The position numbers were made by a program, and so were the translations under genes. From contig DAOPJM010000009.1 of NCBI GenBank assembly GCA_035399665.1, positions 1-60,031 on the forward strand: 60,031 nt of DNA, read 5' to 3'. Source of the DNA: DAOPJM01 sp035399665 (GTDB lineage Bacteria > Bacillota > Clostridia > Christensenellales > CAG-138). The notes under the pieces were generated by a model, which was not told the DNA's origin, did no database searches, and worked only from the letters and a program-made list of their open reading frames with translations. Shown one piece after another: positions 40,544 to 49,441 of the stretch (its first letter is position 1; the number at the start of each line of letters is the position of its first letter).

Positions 40544-40572
40544 ATTATAAACTACATAATCTCAAAAAGCAA
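40544..40572 (-). promoter_or_regulatory. Promoter of the structured RNA / zinc-ribbon gene
   Basis: On the minus strand: -35 TTGCTT (40567-40572), 17-bp spacer, -10 TATAAT (40544-40549). Start expected near 40537. Confidence 0.8.
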
Positions 40573-40616
40573 ACATTATTTTATGTAAATAGCCCACTTT
40601 TCGAAATATATTTTTT

Positions 40617-41189
40617 CTACAAGCTGTGCGGGTTTTGCGCGGTTTCATATTGCGCCCTCGGACCGCCCACATACTTCGGCCTTGTATAAGCAAGCACGAG
40701 GTTTGCGTCTCCAACCTTGCGCTGAGCGCAGTGCAGGGGAACCGCTACCGCCCTAAGGTGCATACCTATCAAAGTGTCGCCTACGTCCATCGCAAGAGTG
40801 GCTTGAGCCTTTAGGTCCTCTACCATAAGACCTTCGTCAGTTCTTGACAAAGCTTCTGTAACGCAAGCGCCGCCGGCGTGAAGCCAAGGCTTGACCCAAA
40901 CGTGCTGAAGGTTATACTGTTCCATGCACTTGTGGCTCACGCAAAGGCAGCGATTGATATGCTCGCAGCCTTGTACAGCCAAGAATATTCCATATTCTTC
41001 GACCACGGGAAGAACTCCGTCCAGTATGGCTTTGGCAACGTCCTCGCTTGAAGACGAGCCAATGCGCTTTCCCTGTACCTCGGAAGTCGAGCAGCCAAGA
41101 ACCATAAGCTCGCCCTTTTGAGGCTTTGCAACTTCAAGCAGCGCCCTAATCGCGCTCTCCGCTTGTTCCCTGATTAAACTTAGTTCCAT
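40617..41189 (-). CDS. ywlG: UPF0340 family protein (YwlG-like)
   Basis: 190 aa matching the UPF0340 family of Firmicutes: VLGCSTSEVQGKRIGSSSS near residue 31, AVQGCEHINRCL and the GDTLIGMHLRAVAVP block. The function is unknown. Last gene of the long glycolysis/pullulanase run, 10 nt after pulA, with AGGAGG upstream. Confidence 0.92.
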   Translation of the reverse strand: MELSLIREQAESAIRALLEVAKPQKGELMVLGCSTSEVQGKRIGSSSSEDVAKAILDGVLPVVEEYGIFLAVQGCEHINRCLCVSHKCMEQYNLQHVWVKPWLHAGGACVTEALSRTDEGLMVEDLKAQATLAMDVGDTLIGMHLRAVAVPLHCAQRKVGDANLVLAYTRPKYVGGPRAQYETAQNPHSL

Positions 41190-41199
41190 AAAACACCTC

Positions 41200-44100
41200 C
41201 TAAACGTTCTGACGCTTTTTGCGCATTATGACCACAATGACAGCGGCAACGACAATCGCCGCAGCAATCGCCATAATGATAATTATCCACGGTGAGAGAA
41301 CTGTCCCGCTGTCCTCGGCCGTTTCGGAAGCCGCAGTTGTATCTACCCTAAGCTCATGATAGGCGCCCTTTACAAGCACCATCGCGGAAATAGCGCTTAC
41401 GCTGACACTTCCCGAGACGCTTTCTATGGGCTTAGTACCGGCCTGAACGTCGTTAACATAAACATCCCACTCGCCTTCGGGCAGGGCTATTTCTATCGCC
41501 TCGCGATTGGCGTTGTACACAACGAACAGCGCTTCGGCCATCTCTCCGTTAGGGCTATTCTCTATCGTATACGCAACCACATTCGCAGGAAGATCGCTAA
41601 CGAAGCTTAGGTTGTCCGATATCTCCTTTGTAGTGGTGAGCCGCAGCGCGGAATGTTCCTTGCGGAATGCTATCAAGCCCTTGTAGTACTCGTATACGTC
41701 AGAGTACTGATCCAAGCGGTTCCACCTTAATGCATTGGTGTAGTCCGAAGACTTGTAGCTGTTTGAGTCGAAGCCTCCGTTCAATGCAGGTTTGCTCCTC
41801 AAAATCTCCTCGCCCGCTTGCATAAATGGTATGCCCTGACAAGTCTGAATGATAGCCGCGGCAAGCTTGTTCATGCGTATACGCGTTGCTTCATCGTCGT
41901 CTGTGTTCGATGATGCTATCTTATCCCACAACGAGAGATTGTCATGAGCCGAGCAGTAGCTTATGCATTGCAGGGGACTGCCCGCCCAATAGATGCTTGA
42001 ATAATTGACCTTGCTGTAATCCACCTGCGAATGCAAGGTTGCCGCGACTACGCCAAACTTTATAGTCTCCTCGAGACCCGCAGCGCCGGTGACAAAGCCC
42101 TTTTCCGTGGAGTTGAACACGCTTCCCTTGATTCCGTCGCGGATATCGTCCGAGAACGCGGCAATGCGGTTTAGAGCCATGGTGTTGGCTTTGAGCGCAC
42201 GTTCGCTTTCATCAAGCGGGGAAGATGAGGAGGTCCAGCCCTCGCCATAAACAAGTATTGTCGGGTCGATAACATCTAAAGCTTCACGCACAGCGTTCAT
42301 GGTTTCGATATCGTGTATACCCATTAAGTCAAAGCGGAAGCCGTCTATGTGATACTCAGTTGCCCAATAGACCACCGAATCGACGATGTACTTACGCACC
42401 ATGGCTCGTTCGGAGGCCGTCTCATTTCCGCAGCCCGAAGCGTTGGAATAAGCTCCGTCCACCATACGGTAGTAGTATTCAGGCACGGTAAGACTGAACC
42501 AAGAATCCTCGGTAGCAGAAGTGTGATTGTACACCACGTCCATGACCACACGAATTCCGTTCTCATGCAGGGCCTGAACCATGCGTTTGAACTCGTATAT
42601 GCGTACCTCGCCGGCATATGGGTTAGTGGAATACGAGCCCTCAGGTACATTATAGTTCTTAGGGTCGTAACCCCAGTTGAATTGCTCCTCATCAAGCTTA
42701 GTCTCGTCTATGGTCGCGAAGTCGAACACAGGCAAAAGATGAACATGGGTTATTCCAAGTTCCTTCAGGTGATCCACGCCGGTTGCCGTACCGCCGCTCG
42801 TAGTGGTTCCGCTTTCGGTAAACGCAAGGTACTTGCCCTTGTAGGTCATATTGCCGGCAGGATCGATTGAGAAATCACGAACGTGCAGCTCGTAAATCTC
42901 GGCGTCGGTGCTGTTGACAAATGTAGGTTTTTTATCCTTGTCCCATCCATCCGGATCGGTGGAGTTAAGGTCTATCACCATACCCCTGTCGCCGTTGATG
43001 CCCACAGCCTTTGCGTAGACGTCAACGGTTTCATTTGTCTTGCCGTTTAACGTTACAAGATAGGTATAGTAAGTTCCGCCAAGATTGCCGTCATAGATCA
43101 AAGCCCAAGTTCCGTTGTCGGACTTTTCCATGGGAATGGTCTCGATTAGGTTATCACCGTCGCCGTTCTCATAAAGCGCGACATTGACTGTTGTGGCGGT
43201 AGGTGCCCAAACTCTAAAGCAGGTGTTGTCCTTAAGTATGACTGCTCCAAGATCATTACCTAAATAGCTGTATGCGGCTTCGAACTCATCCGTATCGAAC
43301 AGCTCGGACATTGAAACCGATATCTCGCCATAGACTGCGTTTTGCAGCGTATAGCCTTTGCCCATGTCTATGCCGTTCTCAAGGGTTGCTGTAATAGCGG
43401 CGGAGTTGTCTGCGGCTTGCTTTATGGTTTTGATCTCTGTCACGCTGCCATTGTCCGCGCTTAATAGGAATTCATCTGCTTTGACGTCATCCGGCGCGAC
43501 GGTCAAGACAAAGCTCACGGTGTTGAGGTCAATGAACTTCGCTGAGAGAAACTTGGGAGTGAGGTCAACGTCCTCCAAAGCGTAGTAAACGTTGCTGTCA
43601 CCCGTCACCAGCCAAATGTTGAGGGTATCGTCAACCGCATACTCCACTGACATAAACCTGTCGTCCGCAACATCCTTCTGCTCCCATTCGTTAAGGCGGA
43701 CGATGAAGCCCAAGCTTTCGACCCCCGTCATATCCTCTATACCGAGGCTGATTACCGCTCCGAAATCATCATATGAGCTTATGCCATAAGCCGCCCCGTC
43801 CTGTCCTTCCTTCCACAGCCAAAGGTTCCAGCCATCGTAATTGCCGTCATAGCGGCGATAGTGGACATTGACCTTGAACGCGCCCTCAATGTTGGCGGAT
43901 TCCATATTTTCCTGTTGAACGGCTTCATAGTCGTAAGGCGTACACCCTTCGGGAGTTGTATAAGCGAACTCAGTAACACCGCTGTAAATCCATATCTCGG
44001 TTCGTTCGCTCGTTAAGCTGATGAACCTGTCCTGCTCGACGTCCTTCTTCTCCCAATCGTTGAGCCTAACTATGACGCCAACCTTACTCACGGAAGTATC

Positions 44101-44322
44101 ACAGGTGTATACGGCGACTTTTCCGAAGTCGTCATCGTCGGAGAAGCTTATCTGCTTACCTGATGCGCCGTCGTTCCAGAGCCAGAGATTCCAGCCGGTA
44201 TAATCAGCGTCGTCGCGGTGATAGTGAACTATAATGAGATTTTTGTTATCCGCAAATGATACCGCCGTGAAAAGCGGTACCATAAGCAGAACAACGAGTA
44301 TAGCGGCGATGAAACGTTTCAT
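41200..44322 (-). CDS. pulA: Cell-surface type I pullulanase
   Basis: 1040 aa. Signal peptide (about 1-24), two tandem starch-binding CBM41 modules (about 27-125 and 150-250, each with a W-N-L-W-L-W motif), an Ig-like region, a CBM48-like domain (FRVWAPTATTVNVALY, about 365) and a GH13 catalytic domain. NWGYDPKNYN is the pullulanase signature; catalytic residues lie in GFRFDLMG, VYGEGW and SAHDN. A C-terminal helix with a basic tail (about 1013-1040) anchors it in the membrane rather than by sortase. It debranches alpha-1,6 links outside the cell; products would feed MalQ. It follows gpmI by 23 nt. Confidence 0.95.
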   Translation of the reverse strand: MKRFIAAILVVLLMVPLFTAVSFADNKNLIIVHYHRDDADYTGWNLWLWNDGASGKQISFSDDDDFGKVAVYTCDTSVSKVGVIVRLNDWEKKDVEQDRFISLTSERTEIWIYSGVTEFAYTTPEGCTPYDYEAVQQENMESANIEGAFKVNVHYRRYDGNYDGWNLWLWKEGQDGAAYGISSYDDFGAVISLGIEDMTGVESLGFIVRLNEWEQKDVADDRFMSVEYAVDDTLNIWLVTGDSNVYYALEDVDLTPKFLSAKFIDLNTVSFVLTVAPDDVKADEFLLSADNGSVTEIKTIKQAADNSAAITATLENGIDMGKGYTLQNAVYGEISVSMSELFDTDEFEAAYSYLGNDLGAVILKDNTCFRVWAPTATTVNVALYENGDGDNLIETIPMEKSDNGTWALIYDGNLGGTYYTYLVTLNGKTNETVDVYAKAVGINGDRGMVIDLNSTDPDGWDKDKKPTFVNSTDAEIYELHVRDFSIDPAGNMTYKGKYLAFTESGTTTSGGTATGVDHLKELGITHVHLLPVFDFATIDETKLDEEQFNWGYDPKNYNVPEGSYSTNPYAGEVRIYEFKRMVQALHENGIRVVMDVVYNHTSATEDSWFSLTVPEYYYRMVDGAYSNASGCGNETASERAMVRKYIVDSVVYWATEYHIDGFRFDLMGIHDIETMNAVREALDVIDPTILVYGEGWTSSSSPLDESERALKANTMALNRIAAFSDDIRDGIKGSVFNSTEKGFVTGAAGLEETIKFGVVAATLHSQVDYSKVNYSSIYWAGSPLQCISYCSAHDNLSLWDKIASSNTDDDEATRIRMNKLAAAIIQTCQGIPFMQAGEEILRSKPALNGGFDSNSYKSSDYTNALRWNRLDQYSDVYEYYKGLIAFRKEHSALRLTTTKEISDNLSFVSDLPANVVAYTIENSPNGEMAEALFVVYNANREAIEIALPEGEWDVYVNDVQAGTKPIESVSGSVSVSAISAMVLVKGAYHELRVDTTAASETAEDSGTVLSPWIIIIMAIAAAIVVAAVIVVIMRKKRQNV

Positions 44323-44345
44323 GATTTCCCTCCGTTACCATGCAT

Positions 44346-45902
44346 TCAAATGTGATTTTTGTGTTCTATCAGCGAGGTCCCCGTCATGGCTTCCGGCTTT
44401 TTAACACCCATAAGCTCAAGCAGGGTAGGGGCAAGGTCGCTGAGCCTGCCGCCTTCACGAAGCGTAACATTCCTTCGGGCGTCGTCAACCAATATGCAGG
44501 GTACGGGGTTGGTTGTGTGCGCTGTAAACGGCACGTTCTCCGCCTTGTCCCACATCAGTTCACAGTTACCGTGGTCAGCTGTAATAATGCAGCTTCCGCC
44601 GTTGCGTCTGATGGCGTCAACGACCTTTTCGACGCATTGATCTACCGCATGAACGGCGGCGGTCGCGGCTTCCATCACACCCGTATGGCCTACCATATCA
44701 GGGTTGGCAAAGTTCAGTATCATGAGATCATACTTGCCGGAATCAATCCTGCGCACAGCTTCATCCGCTACTTCATAAGCGCTCATCTCGGGCTTGAGGT
44801 CATAGGTCGCTACCTTAGGAGAAGGGATCAACGCCCTGTCCTCACCTGCGTTGGGCGCTTCAACTCCGCCGTTGAAGAAGAAGGTAACGTGCGCGTACTT
44901 CTCGGTCTCGGCAATCCTAAGCTGGGTCTTGCCGAGACTTGCGACGTACTCGCCCAAGGTATCATTCAAGCTGCGCGGCGGAAAGGCAATACTCAGCTTA
45001 TCAGCGAACGACTTGTCATACTGCGTCATCGAGACATAGCAGAGCGGGAAAAGACCGTTCCTGCGCTCAAAACCGTCGAAGTCGGGGAAGAGATACGCTC
45101 TGGTGATTTCACGCGCTCTGTCGGGACGGAAGTTGAAGAATATTACGCTGTCATTGGCCGAGATAACCGCGGTGGGTTTGCCATTATGTGTAATGACGGT
45201 AGGCTGAACGAACTCATCAGTCTCTCCTCTGTCATAAGCGGCCTGCATGGCGTCTTCAGCGCTGTCTGCGTTGAAACCCTCCCCGTAGGTCATGGCGGCG
45301 TATGCTCGCTGAACACGCTCAAAACGGTTATCCCTGTCCATAGCGTAATACCTGCCAATGACTGTTGCTATGCTGCCGCAGCCAATCTCGGTTAACTTCT
45401 CATCCAGCTTCTGCACATAGCCCTTTCCACTTGAGGGCGGAACATCTCTGCCGTCCATAAAGCAATGGACATATACCTTGTCAAGACCGCTGTCCTTTGC
45501 AAGCTTTACCAAAGCATAGACATGGTCCAAGTGGCTGTGAACGCCGCCGTCCGAGCAAAGACCCATAAGGTGCAGAGCGGTGCCATGCTCCCTGCAATTG
45601 CTGATTGCCTTCAGGAAGGCGGGATTTGTGAAGAAATCCCCATCCCTAATGGCTTTTGTGATGCGAGTGAAGTCCTGATACACGATACGTCCGGCTCCGA
45701 TGTTCATATGTCCAACCTCGGAGTTGCCCATCTGTCCGTCGGGAAGCCCTACGTCCATACCGCTTGCCGCGATGAGCGTGTGGGGATAATCGTCCCAAAG
45801 CCTTTTAACGTTCTTAACGCCATCGGTTAAGATGGCGTTATAGTCGGCTTCAAGTCTGTAACCAAAGCCGTCAAGGATAATCAGTGCTGTGAGGGTCTTC
45901 AT
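44346..45902 (-). CDS. gpmI: 2,3-bisphosphoglycerate-independent phosphoglycerate mutase
   Basis: 518-aa Mn-dependent enzyme that converts 3- to 2-phosphoglycerate. The N-terminal LIILDGFGYR (metal), NSEVGHMNIGAGRIVYQD with the catalytic Ser, FMDGRDVPP and the C-terminal VITADHGNCE metal site are present. ATG overlaps the tpiA stop. Part of pgk-tpiA-gpmI. Confidence 0.97.
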   Translation of the reverse strand: MKTLTALIILDGFGYRLEADYNAILTDGVKNVKRLWDDYPHTLIAASGMDVGLPDGQMGNSEVGHMNIGAGRIVYQDFTRITKAIRDGDFFTNPAFLKAISNCREHGTALHLMGLCSDGGVHSHLDHVYALVKLAKDSGLDKVYVHCFMDGRDVPPSSGKGYVQKLDEKLTEIGCGSIATVIGRYYAMDRDNRFERVQRAYAAMTYGEGFNADSAEDAMQAAYDRGETDEFVQPTVITHNGKPTAVISANDSVIFFNFRPDRAREITRAYLFPDFDGFERRNGLFPLCYVSMTQYDKSFADKLSIAFPPRSLNDTLGEYVASLGKTQLRIAETEKYAHVTFFFNGGVEAPNAGEDRALIPSPKVATYDLKPEMSAYEVADEAVRRIDSGKYDLMILNFANPDMVGHTGVMEAATAAVHAVDQCVEKVVDAIRRNGGSCIITADHGNCELMWDKAENVPFTAHTTNPVPCILVDDARRNVTLREGGRLSDLAPTLLELMGVKKPEAMTGTSLIEHKNHI

Positions 45903-46648
45903 TTGTAACAGACCACCTTGGAGAAGTTATCGGCCTTCAAGGAAGCACCGCCGATAAGACCGCCGTCAATCTCATCCATAGACATTAGCTCCGCAACGTT
46001 CTTCGGGTTCATGCTTCCGCCGTACTGAATGCGAAGCATTTCAGCTTCTGTCTTGCCATACATCGCCGCGACAGCGTTTCTGACCACACCTATGGTTCTG
46101 TTGGCTTCCTCGGCCGTGGCGGTTTTGCCTGTACCGATAGCCCAAATTGGCTCATATGCTACAACCAGCTTGGTAAGCTCGTTTGCGCTCATTCCCTCAA
46201 GAGCCGCAGTTATCTGCATAGAAACAACCTTATCGGCAATACCTTCCTCACGCTGCTCCAAGGTTTCCCCGATGCAGATGATGGGAATCAGTCCGCCATT
46301 TAACGCGGCTCTTGCGCGAAGATTGACAGTTTTGTCCGTTTCGCCAAAGTACTGTCTGCGCTCGCTGTGTCCGACTATGACGTACTCTGCGCCAATCTCC
46401 TTGAGCATGTCAACGGAGACTTCTCCAGTGTATGCGCCCGACGCCGCCCAATGCACATTTTGTGCGCCAAGATGCACGTTGCTGCCCTTCAACAGGGGAG
46501 CGACATATCCTAAATCCACGAAGGGCGGACACACTACTACGTCACAGGGGGCGTTCTTTACCAAGGGGATAAGCTCATCAACGAGCTTTACCGCTTCCTT
46601 GGGGGTCAAGTTCATTTTCCAGTTTCCGGCTATAATAGGTCTTCTCAT
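45899..46648 (-). CDS. tpiA: Triosephosphate isomerase
   Basis: 249-aa TIM barrel that interconverts dihydroxyacetone phosphate and glyceraldehyde 3-phosphate. Asn/Lys at GNWKMN, His at VIVGHSERR and catalytic Glu in AYEPIWAIGTG. GGAGG is 8 nt before the second ATG (46648) and only 2 nt from the first (46654), so the start MRRPIIAG is preferred. Confidence 0.97.
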   Translation of the reverse strand: MRRPIIAGNWKMNLTPKEAVKLVDELIPLVKNAPCDVVVCPPFVDLGYVAPLLKGSNVHLGAQNVHWAASGAYTGEVSVDMLKEIGAEYVIVGHSERRQYFGETDKTVNLRARAALNGGLIPIICIGETLEQREEGIADKVVSMQITAALEGMSANELTKLVVAYEPIWAIGTGKTATAEEANRTIGVVRNAVAAMYGKTEAEMLRIQYGGSMNPKNVAELMSMDEIDGGLIGGASLKADNFSKVVCYK

Positions 46649-46678
46649 AATCATTTCCTCCGATTGTCTGTCGATTTA

Positions 46679-47866
46679 CTACTTATCGTTCAGCGCGGCG
46701 ATGCCGGGCAGGGTCTTGCCCTCGAGAAACTCGAGCGATGCTCCGCCGCCTGTTGATATATGGGTCATGCGATCGGCATAGCCGAGCTTCTTCACAGCGG
46801 AAGATGAGTCGCCGCCGCCGATAATGGTCACGCCCTTGCACTCCGCGCAGGCTTTTGCAACGCCTTCGGTGCCTTTTGCAAAGTTGGAGAACTCAAACAC
46901 ACCCATGGGACCGTTCCATACCACTGTTCCGGCGTTTAGAATAGTCTTGCTGAACAGCTCCACAGTCTTTTCGCCGATGTCAAGGCCCATCCAAGCTTCA
47001 GGAATGGCGTCGGCGTCTACGGTCTTGAAGGCGGCGTCGTTTTCGAATCTGTCCGCAACCACGATATCGACGGGCAAAAGCAGAGCAACGCCCTTTTCCT
47101 TGGCCTGTTCGATAAGACTTGCGGCAAGCTCAACGTTTTCCGCGTCCAGCATGGATGAACCAATCTCATAGCCCTTCGCCTTCAAGAAGGTAAAGGCCAT
47201 GCCTCCGCCGATGATGAGCGAGTCACACTTGGACAGCAGATTGGTGATGACGCCGATCTTGTCCGCTACCTTGGCTCCGCCCAAAATCGCCACAAACGGT
47301 CTGTCGGGGTCTTCAAGAGCCTTGCCCATGATGCTTAGCTCTTTGCCGATGAGAAAGCCCGAGACTGCGGGAAGGTATGCCGCAACGCCTGCCGTGGAAG
47401 CGTGTGCGCGATGAACCGTTCCGAAAGCGTCGGAAACATAGACGTCCGCAAGCGAGGCGAGCTGACGCGCAAACTCAGGATCGTTTTCGGTTTCACCCTT
47501 CTCAAAGCGAACATTCTCGAGCATGACTATCTCGCCGTCCTTCATATCGTCGATAGCGGCCCTTGCGCTTTCGCCTACTACATCGTCTGCCATCCAGACA
47601 TTCACATCGGGCAGCAGCTCTGAGAGCCTCGCTGCAGCGGGAGCTACGGAATACTTGGGGTCAGGTTTACCCTTGGGTCTGCCAAGGTGAGTTGCGAGGA
47701 TGACCTTCGCACCCTGCTCAAGCAAATACTTGATTGTGGGTAGCGCCGCGACGATACGCGTGTCGTCTGCGACCTGCAAATCGGAAGTCAAGGGGACGTT
47801 GAAGTCAACTCTGACAAGTACTTTCTTGCCTTTGACGTCGATGTCGGTTACTGTCTTTTTAGCCAT
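46679..47866 (-). CDS. pgk: Phosphoglycerate kinase
   Basis: 395-aa two-domain kinase that makes ATP from 1,3-bisphosphoglycerate. RVDFNVPL at the N terminus, LILATHLGRPKG, GGAKVADKIGVI and the C-terminal GGGDSSSAV are diagnostic. AAGGAG lies upstream. It follows eutP by only 25 nt, with a 6-bp hairpin (GACCAT-gaat-ATGGTC) between them. gapA is not here. Confidence 0.97.
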   Translation of the reverse strand: MAKKTVTDIDVKGKKVLVRVDFNVPLTSDLQVADDTRIVAALPTIKYLLEQGAKVILATHLGRPKGKPDPKYSVAPAAARLSELLPDVNVWMADDVVGESARAAIDDMKDGEIVMLENVRFEKGETENDPEFARQLASLADVYVSDAFGTVHRAHASTAGVAAYLPAVSGFLIGKELSIMGKALEDPDRPFVAILGGAKVADKIGVITNLLSKCDSLIIGGGMAFTFLKAKGYEIGSSMLDAENVELAASLIEQAKEKGVALLLPVDIVVADRFENDAAFKTVDADAIPEAWMGLDIGEKTVELFSKTILNAGTVVWNGPMGVFEFSNFAKGTEGVAKACAECKGVTIIGGGDSSSAVKKLGYADRMTHISTGGGASLEFLEGKTLPGIAALNDK

Positions 47867-47891
47867 AATGATTATCTCCTTTCGACCATAT

Positions 47892-48326
47892 TCATGGTCT
47901 GCTAAAATACTCCTTTAGTAATTCTATCCCCGTACCGTCAACACAGCTTATGGCGAATATCGGGTTTGCTCCGGACATCCTTAAATTGTCCTTTGCGTCC
48001 TCAACATTGCGCACACTTGCCGCAAGGTCGATCTTGGTCACAACTCCAATTACGGGTCTTGCGAAGATACCGGCGATAAGGGGAGGGATACTTATCTGCG
48101 CGTCTGTACAGTCAAGCAATATCATGACGATATCGCAGTCCATCGCGGTGACGGTCAGCGCCTTAAAGAAGGGCTTACGCTCAAGGTATTCGCCCGGGGT
48201 GTCTATGCAGTCTCCGATAAGCTCTACCGACTGCGTTTTGTGCGGTGTCCCCGCAGCGCCGCTCAACAGGTATGCGAGTGTGGTTTTGCCGCTGCCGCTT
48301 TTGCCTATAATCAAGGCACGCTTCAT
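47892..48326 (-). CDS. eutP: EutP/PduV-family GTPase-like protein
   Basis: 144-aa small P-loop protein of the ethanolamine/propanediol microcompartment family: Walker A GKSGSGKTTL (about 8-17), DTPG switch and TKID specificity motif. Some EutP proteins act as acetate kinases. Start at 48326 overlaps the eutS stop (ATGA) and is preferred to an upstream frame opening. The eutS-eutP pair sits here without any other eut gene, upstream of pgk. Confidence 0.9.
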   Translation of the reverse strand: MKRALIIGKSGSGKTTLAYLLSGAAGTPHKTQSVELIGDCIDTPGEYLERKPFFKALTVTAMDCDIVMILLDCTDAQISIPPLIAGIFARPVIGVVTKIDLAASVRNVEDAKDNLRMSGANPIFAISCVDGTGIELLKEYFSRP

Positions 48327-48670
48327 GATCTGGTGACCTTGCACGGCGTAAAGCCCAAGGTGTTTTCAAGCATATCCACTACGGCGCGAACCGAGGCCTC
48401 CACCGCGGAAGTGGAACCGCTCAGCACAAGCGATCCTGAAAACCTGTCAACAAAGACTATCTCGACCTGAGCCGCCTTGACAGCGGTATCCGCGCTGATT
48501 ATAGCAACCTCACTTGGCGTTATGGTGAGAATCCCCAAGGCTCCGTATGCATCGCCCACCATGCCCAGCTTGCGATACAGCGAGGCATCGGGGTTAGGGA
48601 TTATGTGAGCAATTGTCACCTGCTTTCCGGGGACATACTCCTGAATGATACGCTGCTTGCTTTCGTCCAT
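48323..48670 (-). CDS. eutS: Bacterial microcompartment shell protein EutS
   Basis: 115-aa BMC-domain protein, very close in layout to E. coli EutS (start MDxxxxRIIQEYVPGKQVT, then LGILTITPSE and VDRFSGSLVLSGS). EutS-type subunits form bent hexamers at shell edges. TGAGG lies 6 nt before ATG 48670, and this start matches the family; it is inside the last codons of the MBL gene region. No shell hexamers (EutM/K), pentamers (EutN) or signature enzymes are in the window. Confidence 0.93.
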   Translation of the reverse strand: MDESKQRIIQEYVPGKQVTIAHIIPNPDASLYRKLGMVGDAYGALGILTITPSEVAIISADTAVKAAQVEIVFVDRFSGSLVLSGSTSAVEASVRAVVDMLENTLGFTPCKVTRS

Positions 48671-48671
48671 A

Positions 48672-49361
48672 TTAAACCTCATATATTGTTCGCTCTTGGG
48701 CTATCTCGGCATTGAAAACGCCCGTTTCACGCAGGATAGCTGCTTCATCGCTTTCGGCTCCGCTTATGTGAGTACACAAAAGCTTTTTCACCTGTGCGCG
48801 CTCGGCAAGCTTACCAGCCTCTGTCGGAGACATATGGTTTATGCCTGTCGTCGTCTTTGCGTTCGTATCCGCAAGCAGAATATCAGCGCCAAAGGCTTCA
48901 GGGACAAGACCGTCAAAATAGGAAGTATCCGAGGTGTAGCAGACGGATTTTCCCTCGTCGTTTGTGAGCTTTACTCCGTAGCACTCCACAGTGTGATGAA
49001 CCGTAAAGAGCTTCACAGTGATACCGCCTATGCTCATTTTCAACCCGTCCTCTGCCGGAATGTGCCTAAACAGCAGGGCGTCCTTTTGCGCGGGGGAGAT
49101 GAGCAAAGGTTTCTCCTTGCCGAATTGCCCTTGATCCATGGCATATCTTGCTATGGCAAGGTCCGCACAATGGTCGGCATGGAGGTGGGTCACGATAATG
49201 GCGGACAGATCGGAGTATCTATGGAACTCAAGAAGACGCGAAAAAGTTCCCGACCCCAATTCAAGCAGGATGACGGTTTCGCCGTCCTCAATGATGTAAC
49301 CGGAGCAGGAACCGCCCGCCTTCGGGTAAGGCCCATATTTGCCTAATACTGTAAGCTTCAT
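48672..49361 (-). CDS. MBL-fold metallo-hydrolase
   Basis: 229-aa metallo-beta-lactamase-fold protein with the metal motif THLHADHCAD (about 60-69), a later His in VHHTVE, and CYTSDTSYF. Resembles RNase Z-like/YhfI-type cytosolic hydrolases in Firmicutes; the substrate is unknown. GAGG sets the ATG at 49361 (a GTG two codons earlier is less well placed). It abuts eutS (no gap), so the two are coupled. Confidence 0.88.
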   Translation of the reverse strand: MKLTVLGKYGPYPKAGGSCSGYIIEDGETVILLELGSGTFSRLLEFHRYSDLSAIIVTHLHADHCADLAIARYAMDQGQFGKEKPLLISPAQKDALLFRHIPAEDGLKMSIGGITVKLFTVHHTVECYGVKLTNDEGKSVCYTSDTSYFDGLVPEAFGADILLADTNAKTTTGINHMSPTEAGKLAERAQVKKLLCTHISGAESDEAAILRETGVFNAEIAQERTIYEV

Positions 49362-49441
49362 TACCACACCTCATTCCCCCAAAAGGAAGCTTCCGTGACA
49401 AGTCAATGAATACGCTTAGGGTAAGCGATTAACAATGACAC

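Noticed and set aside
44340..45395. 351-codon plus-strand frame opposite gpmI
   Set aside because: Shadow of gpmI, with no Shine-Dalgarno or protein family features.
47867..47891. GACCAT-gaat-ATGGTC hairpin between eutP and pgk as a terminator
   Set aside because: Stem of 6 bp without a T tail; more likely a processing or stabilising element, so the operon is treated as continuous.
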